Shown piece by piece: positions 1-5,455 of a stretch of DNA of 5,455 nt. The notes beneath the pieces were generated by a model. It was given only the letters and a program-made list of their open reading frames with translations, was not told where the DNA came from and did no database searches. Positions within the stretch are counted from its first letter, which is position 1. Each line of letters begins with the position of its first letter. The translations under genes were made by a program, and so were the position numbers. The stretch comes from UTPRO1 sp031400185 (GTDB taxonomy: Bacteria > Desulfobacterota > Binatia > UTPRO1), in assembly GCA_031400185.1 (NCBI GenBank), contig JANNPN010000123.1, positions 1 through 5,455 on the forward strand, in the 5' to 3' direction.

Positions 1-94
1 GTCGGCTAGCGGGCCTTTGGCGAGCCCAGCTTGCCCTGCGAGCACTTGCCTCGTTAGCGGGATGGGCGTGCGAGACGTTGGCCCGCGAGCCGAC
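1..94. repeat. Imperfect 15-bp inverted repeat downstream of czcA
   Basis: Bases 1-15 (gtcggctagcgggcc) and 80-94 (ggcccgcgagccgac) are complementary at 14 of 15 positions, the exception being base 8 against base 87. The 64 bases between hold a smaller stem, 19-25 against 29-35, with a three-base loop and one G-T pair on the plus strand. The left arm starts at the first base of the window, so the repeat may extend further. It lies in non-coding DNA after the operon. It could be a transcript-end structure, a dispersed repeat or a mobile-element end; nothing seen decides between these. Confidence 0.55.
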
Positions 95-129
95 TCCCCA
101 CGCCTCCCTCCGCAGCGACCCCGGCGCGA

Positions 130-154
130 CCGCAAGGCGCGACGAGCGCTGCGG
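130..154 (-). terminator. Weak hairpin just after the czcA stop, possible transcript-end structure
   Basis: CCGCA (130-134) pairs with TGCGG (150-154). After a two-base bulge, GCGC (137-140) pairs with GCGC (146-149) around a five-base loop. In the operon transcript it begins about eight bases after the czcA stop, where terminators or 3'-end stabilising stems often sit. No T-tract follows on the minus strand, so it is not a standard intrinsic terminator, and short stems like this are common by chance in DNA this GC-rich. Confidence 0.2.
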
Positions 155-162
155 TCACGACG

Positions 163-3100
163 CTACGAGATCTCGTCGACCTCGGCCGCGCGCGCGGGAA
201 TCCATGGGCCGGCCAGGCGGTAGAGCGCCGGCAAGACGAAGAGCGTCAGCACCGTGCTCGACACGAGGCCGCCGATCACGACGGTCGCGAGCGGACGCTG
301 CACCTCGGCCCCCGTCCCCGTGCCGAGCGCCATCGGGACGAAGCCGAGCGACGCCACGAGCGCCGTCATCAGGACGGGCCGGAGCCGCGTGAGCGCGCCA
401 TCGACGATCGCGCGCTCGAGCGCCATGCCCCCCGCACGGAGCTCGCTGATGAACGTGACGAGCACCAGCCCGTTCAGCACGGCCACGCCCGAGAGCGCGA
501 TGAAGCCGACCGCGGCCGAGATCGAGAACGGCATGTCGCGGAGCCACAGGCTCGCGATTCCGCCCGACAACGCGAGCGGCACGGCCGTGAACACGATCGC
601 CGCCGGGACGATCGACCCGAACGTTCCGTAGAGCAGCAACAGGATCGCGAGGAAGCAGAGCGGCACCACCAGGGCGAGCCGGCGCTTCGCCTGGACGAGG
701 TTCTCGAACTGCCCGCCCCAGGCGAGCCAGCTGCCGGGCGGGAGCTGCACCTCGGTCGCAATCCGCGCTTGCGCCTCCGTGACGAACGAGGCGAGGTCGC
801 GCCCGCGGACGTTGCTCTGGACGACGATCCGGCGTTTCCCGTTCTCGCGGCTGATCTGGTTCGGTCCTTCGGTGAAGGTGACCGCCGCCAGCGCCGACAG
901 CGGAACGGAGCGCAGCTCGGCGCGCTGGATGTCGTCGCCGCGGAGCGCCACCGCGGTCGGCATCGCGTCCTCGTGCGACAGCGGGATCGGCAGATGCGCG
1001 AGCGCCTGCGGATCCTGCCGGAACGTTTCCGACAGTCGGACGACCACGTCGAAGCGTCGGTCGCCCTGGAAGAGCTGCCCGGCCTTCCGCCCGCCGACCG
1101 CGATCGCCGCGACCTCGTGGACGTCCGCGACCGCGAGGCCGTAGCGGGCGATCGCGTGCCGATCCACGTCGATGCTGAGCACGGGCGCGCCCTCCACCTC
1201 CTCCACACGTACGTCCGCCGCGCCCGGAATCGTCTGGAGCAGCGCCCCGATGCGTTCCGCCGCCGGCAGGATCACGTCGAACTCGTCCCCGAAGACCTTC
1301 ACCGCGAGGTCCCCGCGTACGCCGGCCAGGAGCTCGTTGAAGCGCATCTGGATCGGCTGCGTGATCTCGTAGGCGTTCCCCGGGAGCTCGGCGAGCGCCG
1401 CCTCGAGACGGTCGCGCACGTCGTCCTTCGTGTCGCGCGGGTCGGGCCACGTGTCGCGCGGCTTCAGCACCACGAAGGTGTCGGAGATGTACGGCGGCAT
1501 GGGGTCAGCGGCCATCTCGGGCGTGCCCGTCCGCGAGAAGACGAAGGCGACCTCGGGGAGCTCCTTCACCCGCCGCTCGAGCACGCGCTGCATCGCGGTC
1601 GACTCGGTGAGGCTCGTGCTCGGGATGCGGTACGCCTGGGCCAAGAGGTCGAGCTCGCTGAGGGTCGGCGCGAACTCCTGCCCGAGCGTCCGGAAGAGCA
1701 GCAGCGAGCCGACGAACACCGCAACCGCGGCGGCCACCACGATCACCCGCGCCCGGAGTGCCCACCCGAGCGCGGGCCCGTAGAGGCGCTTGGCCCATGC
1801 GACGGCCACATTCTCGTGCTCGCGCACCCTCCCGGTGATGCCGAGCGCCACCATCGCCGGCACGAACGTCAGCGACAGCACGAACGCCGCCACGAGCGCG
1901 AAGATCACCGTCCGCGCCATCGGCTGGAACATCTTCCCTTCGACGCCGGTCAGCATGAGCACCGGAATGTAGACCGTGACGATGATCGCCTCACCGAACG
2001 CCGTCGCCGTCCGCACCTGCCGGCTCGCGCGGTACACGACATCGAGACGCTCGCGCAGCGTCAGCACCCGCCCGAGCTCGCGCTGGCGGGCGGCCAGGTG
2101 ACGGAGACAGTTCTCGACGATGATGACCGCCCCGTCGACGATCAGCCCGAAGTCGATGGCGCCGAGGCTCATGAGATTCCCGCTCGTCCGCGTCTGCACC
2201 ATGCCGATCGCGGTGAGGAGCATCGAGAGCGGAATGGCGCAGGCCACGATGAGCGCGGCACGAAAGTTCCCGAGCATCAGGAAGAGCACCACCACGACCA
2301 GGAACGCGCCCTCGGCGAGGTTGCGCTCGACGGTCGCAATCGTCGCGTCGACGAGCAGCGACCGGTCGAGGACGGTCTTGGCGCGCACGTCCGGCGGCAG
2401 ACTGCGATTGACGTCGTCCATCGCGGCACCGACCGCCGCCGCGACGGTGCGGCTGTTGGCGCCGAGCAGCATGAAGGCCGTACCGACGACGACCTCCTCG
2501 CCGTCCTCGGTGGCGCTGCCGGTCCGTAGCTCGCGTCCGATCTGCACGGTCGCGAGGTCACGGATGCGAATGGGAATGCTCTGCCGCTCGGCCACCATGA
2601 CGTCGCCGAGCTCCTCGATGCGCGTGAGCCGTCCGGTCGCGCGGACGACGTAGGCCTCGCCGTTGTGCTCCACGTAGCCGGCGCCGGTGCTGACGTTGTT
2701 GCGCTCGAGCGCCGTCAGCACGTCGTTGAACGTGAGCCCGAAGGCGCCGAGCGCGCGCGGGTCGGGCTGGACGTGGTACTGCTTCACGAACCCGCCGATC
2801 GCGTCCACGCCGGCGACGCCGGGAACGCCCTTCAGCTGCGGGCGGATGATCCAGTCCTGCACGGTCCGGAGGTAGGACGCCTGCTCGACCTCGGTCCGGA
2901 GCAGCTCGCCCTCGACGGTCAGATACGCGCCGTCCGACTGCCAGCCCGGACGCCCGGCGACGACCTCGGCGCCCGCGCCGTGCGGGTGCTCGTACTCGAC
3001 GGTCCACATGAAGATCTCGCCGAGCCCGCTCGAGATCGGTCCCATGGTCGTCACGACGTCCCCCGGCATCTCGCCGCGCGCCGCCGCGAGACGCTCCGCC

Positions 3101-3429
3101 ACCTGCTGGCGGGCGAAGTAGACGTCGACGCCGTCGGCGAAGACCGCCGTCACCTGCGCGAAGCCGTTCCGCGAGAACGAGCGCGTGTACTCGAGGCCGG
3201 GAATGCCGGCGAGCGCCGTCTCGAGCGGGAACGTCACCTGCTTCTCCACCTCGACCGGCGAGAGCGCCGACGCGACCGCGTTGATCTGGACCTGGCGATT
3301 GGTGACGTCCGGCACCGCGTCGATCGGCAGCTGCAGCAAGGACCAGCCGCCGTAGACCGCCGCCGCCAACACGGTCAGCAGCACGAGCCAGCGCCGTTCG
3401 ATCGAGAACTTGAGTATCCCCTCCAGCAT
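163..3429 (-). CDS. czcA: CzcA-like heavy-metal RND efflux pump (HME-RND inner-membrane transporter)
   Basis: Proton-driven inner-membrane antiporter exporting metal cations, as a trimer docked to CzcB and CzcC. The 1088 residues form a full-length HME-RND protein (family about 1020-1090). TM1 lies near 12-30, followed by a large periplasmic loop (about 31-370), TM2-6 (about 371-530), TM7 (about 561-578), a second periplasmic loop (about 580-915) and TM8-12 (about 916-1072). TM4 carries DFGLIVDGAVIIVEN (426-440); Asp426, Asp432 and Glu439 have the spacing of the proton/cation-relay residues Asp402, Asp408 and Glu415 of Cupriavidus CzcA, pointing to divalent cations rather than the Cu/Ag CusA type. 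Other family blocks are LPIDAVPDVTN, QDWIIRPQLKGVPGV, GVEGKMFQPMA and TQPIQMRFNEL. About 30 extra residues lie at 148-183. The ATG is nine bases after the czcB stop with only a weak purine stretch (GAGCG), so translational coupling is likely. The stop is TAG. Substrate among Zn, Co, Cd and Ni is not resolved. Confidence 0.97.
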   Translation of the reverse strand: MLEGILKFSIERRWLVLLTVLAAAVYGGWSLLQLPIDAVPDVTNRQVQINAVASALSPVEVEKQVTFPLETALAGIPGLEYTRSFSRNGFAQVTAVFADGVDVYFARQQVAERLAAARGEMPGDVVTTMGPISSGLGEIFMWTVEYEHPHGAGAEVVAGRPGWQSDGAYLTVEGELLRTEVEQASYLRTVQDWIIRPQLKGVPGVAGVDAIGGFVKQYHVQPDPRALGAFGLTFNDVLTALERNNVSTGAGYVEHNGEAYVVRATGRLTRIEELGDVMVAERQSIPIRIRDLATVQIGRELRTGSATEDGEEVVVGTAFMLLGANSRTVAAAVGAAMDDVNRSLPPDVRAKTVLDRSLLVDATIATVERNLAEGAFLVVVVLFLMLGNFRAALIVACAIPLSMLLTAIGMVQTRTSGNLMSLGAIDFGLIVDGAVIIVENCLRHLAARQRELGRVLTLRERLDVVYRASRQVRTATAFGEAIIVTVYIPVLMLTGVEGKMFQPMARTVIFALVAAFVLSLTFVPAMVALGITGRVREHENVAVAWAKRLYGPALGWALRARVIVVAAAVAVFVGSLLLFRTLGQEFAPTLSELDLLAQAYRIPSTSLTESTAMQRVLERRVKELPEVAFVFSRTGTPEMAADPMPPYISDTFVVLKPRDTWPDPRDTKDDVRDRLEAALAELPGNAYEITQPIQMRFNELLAGVRGDLAVKVFGDEFDVILPAAERIGALLQTIPGAADVRVEEVEGAPVLSIDVDRHAIARYGLAVADVHEVAAIAVGGRKAGQLFQGDRRFDVVVRLSETFRQDPQALAHLPIPLSHEDAMPTAVALRGDDIQRAELRSVPLSALAAVTFTEGPNQISRENGKRRIVVQSNVRGRDLASFVTEAQARIATEVQLPPGSWLAWGGQFENLVQAKRRLALVVPLCFLAILLLLYGTFGSIVPAAIVFTAVPLALSGGIASLWLRDMPFSISAAVGFIALSGVAVLNGLVLVTFISELRAGGMALERAIVDGALTRLRPVLMTALVASLGFVPMALGTGTGAEVQRPLATVVIGGLVSSTVLTLFVLPALYRLAGPWIPARAAEVDEIS

Positions 3430-3438
3430 CGCCGGCGC

Positions 3439-4461
3439 TCAGTGCCCGTGCCCGCCGACGCCCTTTTCGAGCTCGGCTTTGACGAGGAACGATCGCTCGT
3501 CGGCGACCCGGTCGCCGACGGCGATCCCACTCAGGATCTCGGCCTTGCGGCGCCCGACCTTCCCGAGCACCACGGGCCGCGCCTCGAAACGATCGCCCTC
3601 GACCGCGAATACCGCCGGCCGGCCGTCGACGGTGTGCACCGCCCGGCGCGGCACGACGACCGCCGCCGCGACCGGGTCGTACACGGTCGCCGTCACGAAG
3701 AGGCCCGGCCGCCACCCGCCGTCATCGTTCGGCAGCACGACACGCGCGCTCGCCGTCCGCGTCGCCTGGTCGACGATCGGCGACACGTACGCGATCGTCC
3801 CGGTCGCCTCGCGGTCGCCGTGCGTCGCCGTGATGACGACGGGCTTCCCGACCCGCACCTCGGCGAGCGCCGTCTGGTAGACGCTGACGTGCACCCAGAC
3901 CGTGCTGAGGTCCGCGACGATGAAGGCGGCCTGCTCGCGCGTGACTGCCTCGCCGGGGGCGATGTGCTTGTCGATCACCGTGCCGTCGAGCGCGGTCCGG
4001 AGCTCGAACGTCGCCAGCTGCTCGCTTTCGATGAGCGCGAGGGTATCGCCGGCGCGCACGCGGTCGCCGACGTGCCGGCGCACCTCGCGCACGATACCGG
4101 GCACGCGCGGCGCAATGTGCGCGATGCGATCGGCATTCGGACGTACCTCCCCCGGGAGCTCGACCCCGAGGTCGATCTCGTCGCGACCGGCGACCGCGAG
4201 CGTCACGCCGAAACGCTGCAGATCCCCGACGGTGAACGCATGCGCTCCGTGCGCCGCGTGCTCACCGTGCTCGGCATGGGCGTCGTCGTGCGCGTCGTTG
4301 CCGTGCGCATCGTCGCCTGGCCCGGGTCTCTCCTCGGCGGGCCCGGCCTTCGGCTCGCTCGCGTGGTCGTGATCGTCGTGCTCCTCGTCGGCCCGAACGG
4401 CGCCGTCGAGCGTCAGCCCCGCGAGGAGGGCCCCGGCAACCACCATCCGTACCAGCCTCAT
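3439..4461 (-). CDS. czcB: CzcB-like periplasmic adaptor (membrane fusion protein), histidine-rich and lacking the alpha-hairpin
   Basis: Periplasmic adaptor joining the CzcA pump to the CzcC channel, 340 residues from ATG 4461. The frame stays open upstream to 5115, but that part is a shadow of czcC; the signal peptide fixes the start near 4461 (GTG 4473 is a possible alternative). Residues 1-24 form a signal peptide with a probable cut after AVRA. Residues 25-75 are low-complexity with ten His between 28 and 74, probably metal-binding. Then come a beta-barrel entry strand (about 96-118), the first lipoyl half (PRVPGIVREV...VGDRVRAGDTLALIES, 118-146), the second half (LDGTVIDKHIAPGEAV, 158-173), the barrel (VADLSTVWVHVSVYQ, 182-196; WRPGLFVTATV, 250-260) and the membrane-proximal domain (VPRRAV to SFLVKAELEK, 270-333), ending GGHGH. 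The roughly 80-100-residue helical hairpin usual between the lipoyl halves is missing, making the protein short for the family. It overlaps czcC by ATGA. Confidence 0.95.
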   Translation of the reverse strand: MRLVRMVVAGALLAGLTLDGAVRADEEHDDHDHASEPKAGPAEERPGPGDDAHGNDAHDDAHAEHGEHAAHGAHAFTVGDLQRFGVTLAVAGRDEIDLGVELPGEVRPNADRIAHIAPRVPGIVREVRRHVGDRVRAGDTLALIESEQLATFELRTALDGTVIDKHIAPGEAVTREQAAFIVADLSTVWVHVSVYQTALAEVRVGKPVVITATHGDREATGTIAYVSPIVDQATRTASARVVLPNDDGGWRPGLFVTATVYDPVAAAVVVPRRAVHTVDGRPAVFAVEGDRFEARPVVLGKVGRRKAEILSGIAVGDRVADERSFLVKAELEKGVGGHGH

Positions 4462-5455
4462 CGTCCGTCGCACGTCGCACCTCCGTTCGCCGCGTCGACG
4501 GTCGCGGCGCGGCCGGTGAGACGCGCGATCTCCGCGGCCGCCGTCAGATGCCGGGCCGCGACGTCGAGATAATCCTCCTCCACTCGCGCCACGCTCCGCT
4601 GTGCCTCGAGCACGTCGATCTGGCGGAGCAACCCTTGATCGTATCCGCGCCGCGTTTCCGTGAGCGCGCTCGCCGAACGGGGCAGGACCGTGCGCCGAAG
4701 CGCTCCGGCCTCCTCGCACGCCGCCCGCAGATCCTCGTAGGCTTTGGCGACCGCGAGACGGGTCGCCGCGAGCGCCGCATCCTCCTCGGCACGCACCTTC
4801 CCGGCGTGCTCCCGCGCCTCGAGCACCGCGCCGTGATTCCGATCGAAGATGGGGAGCGGCACGGAGACCTCGGCGACGAACGCGTTGCTCTCCGCCGACA
4901 CGAAGCGCCGCGCCCCGACGCGGACCGTGACGTCGGGTACGCGGCGCGCCTTGGCGAGCGCGAGCGCGGCCCCGGCCCGCTCGCGGTCGGTTGCGAAGCG
5001 AGCCAGGTCCGGATTGCCGTCGACGCCGGCCATCAGCTCGCCGAGCGGCCGCGGCGCGGTGAGCCGTTCGACCGAGCCGCCGACGTCCGTGAACGTGACC
5101 TCGGCGTGGCCCCACGTCGCCGCGAGCGCGCGATAGGCGCTGCGACGCTCGCGGTCCCGCCGGGCGCGGTCGGCCTCGGCGTGCGCGAGCGCCGCCTCCG
5201 CCCGTGCCTGCTCCGCCGGCGATCCGACGCCGGCCGCGACCTGCTTCGCGACGGCCGACCGCATCTCGCCCGCGAGCGTGACGACGCGCGTCGCGAGATG
5301 CTCGCGCGCGCGCGCCACGAGCGCCGCTCCGAAGGCGCGCATCGTCGCCGCGGCCACCTCGGCACGCGCCCGTTCGTAGTCCCAGACCGCCAGGCGGCCA
5401 TCGAGCCGCGCCACCTCCGCACGCTCCCGGCGCTTGCCGCCGAGCTCGACGAGCT
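4458..5455 (-). CDS. czcC: CzcC-like outer-membrane factor of a heavy-metal RND efflux system (5'-truncated by the window edge)
   Basis: TolC-superfamily outer-membrane channel that would carry metal ions from the CzcB/CzcA complex out of the cell. The reading frame is open to the window edge; its first residues read VELGGKRRERAEVARL, matching the internal LGGKR region of CzcC proteins, so the true start and signal peptide lie off the window. The GTG at 5412-5414 is an internal Val codon, not a start. 331 complete residues are visible; the family is usually about 400-430, so perhaps 70-100 are missing. Two long Ala/Arg/Glu-rich helical stretches reflect the duplicated OEP fold. Conserved family pieces are the GVGSPAEQARAEAAL turn in the first repeat and, in the second, NPDLARF, ARRVPDVTV, the strand PLPIFDRN (4836-4859) and the GLLRQIDVLEAQR helix. 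The gene ends in TGA overlapping the czcB ATG. The pump family assignment is firm; the metal is inferred from the neighbours. Confidence 0.93.
   Translation of the reverse strand, partial: LVELGGKRRERAEVARLDGRLAVWDYERARAEVAAATMRAFGAALVARAREHLATRVVTLAGEMRSAVAKQVAAGVGSPAEQARAEAALAHAEADRARRDRERRSAYRALAATWGHAEVTFTDVGGSVERLTAPRPLGELMAGVDGNPDLARFATDRERAGAALALAKARRVPDVTVRVGARRFVSAESNAFVAEVSVPLPIFDRNHGAVLEAREHAGKVRAEEDAALAATRLAVAKAYEDLRAACEEAGALRRTVLPRSASALTETRRGYDQGLLRQIDVLEAQRSVARVEEDYLDVAARHLTAAAEIARLTGRAATVDAANGGATCDGR
4480..4484 (-). promoter_or_regulatory. Shine-Dalgarno GGAGG before czcB, inside the 3' end of czcC
   Basis: The minus strand reads GGAGGTGCGAC then GTG (4471-4473), which is in frame with czcB. 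GGAGG has ideal six-base spacing to that GTG, but lies 18 bases from the ATG at 4459-4461. The site therefore bears on the czcB start: either GTG at 4473 (344 residues, N-terminus MRRTMRLVRM) or ATG at 4461 (340 residues), the latter served by ATGA coupling to czcC. The motif also encodes the Gly-Gly of czcC, so chance cannot be excluded. Confidence 0.5.

Noticed and set aside
54..101. A 15-residue minus-strand frame starting at GTG 99-101 behind a GGAGGGAGG stretch, ending in TAA.
   Set aside because: The purine run resembles a Shine-Dalgarno, but the peptide is tiny and its frame overlaps the inverted repeat. The gap shows no other coding signal.
1..162. A tRNA, integron attC site or CRISPR repeat in the gap after czcA.
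   Set aside because: No T-loop GTTC-type motif or seven-bp acceptor stem is visible, no attC core boxes match, and there are no regularly spaced repeats.
17..223. A short plus-strand open frame (68 codons) in the gap after czcA.
   Set aside because: It runs into the 3' end of czcA, is Arg/Pro/Ser-rich without recognisable features, and has no clear ribosome binding site.
155..1450. A long minus-strand frame overlapping the 3' part of czcA in another frame.
   Set aside because: Its translation is almost wholly Arg/Ala/Gly/Pro, while the czcA frame over the same bases gives conserved RND sequence.
769..2529. A 586-codon open frame on the plus strand, antisense to czcA.
   Set aside because: It shows the same Arg/Glu/His-rich shadow composition, no membrane segment, signal peptide or known motif, and lies entirely inside the well-conserved czcA gene.
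2665..4572. A 635-codon open frame on the plus strand, antisense to czcA, czcB and the end of czcC.
   Set aside because: It is an Arg/His/Asp-rich, low-complexity translation with no recognisable domain, and it crosses three gene boundaries. Such frames arise in high-GC DNA from third-position G/C bias of the true genes opposite.
4462..5115. An N-terminal extension of the czcB reading frame upstream of 4461.
   Set aside because: It is an Arg/Gly-rich shadow of czcC. The adaptor's signal peptide begins at 4461 (or 4473), so the extension is not part of the protein.

Overview
The window is one contiguous, high-GC (roughly 70% by eye) piece of a three-gene heavy-metal efflux operon, read entirely from the minus strand. 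In transcription order (right to left) it holds the 3' part of a czcC-like outer-membrane channel gene (4458-5455, 5' end off the window), a complete czcB-like periplasmic adaptor gene (3439-4461) and a complete czcA-like inner-membrane RND pump gene (163-3429). The genes are tightly packed. czcC and czcB share an ATGA stop/start overlap, and only nine bases separate czcB from czcA, so they are very likely co-transcribed and translationally coupled.

Together the proteins would form a tripartite export machine. CzcA is a proton-driven RND exchanger, CzcB its periplasmic adaptor and CzcC the outer-membrane duct. The TM4 signature in CzcA (Asp426, Asp432, Glu439) is the one known from divalent-cation exporters of the CzcA/CnrA type, so the likely substrates are Zn2+, Co2+, Cd2+ or Ni2+ rather than organic drugs. 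The exact metal cannot be read from the sequence. A histidine-rich segment at the mature N-terminus of CzcB and a His-Gly-His tail fit a metal-handling role.

The organism is a Gram-negative (diderm) bacterium, because the system needs an outer membrane. The GC content and Arg/Ala-rich coding fit a GC-rich proteobacterium or a related soil or sediment lineage; nothing here fixes the taxon. The promoter, any metal-responsive regulator and the czcC start lie beyond the right edge.

Bases 1-162, downstream of czcA, contain no convincing gene. They do contain a strong imperfect 15-bp inverted repeat (arms 1-15 and 80-94) and a smaller GC-rich hairpin (130-154) just after the czcA stop, without a T-tract. 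The most notable point in the proteins is that the CzcB adaptor lacks the alpha-helical hairpin normally found between the two halves of the lipoyl domain. I see no clearly new system: this is a recognisable metal-efflux operon with a minimal adaptor.
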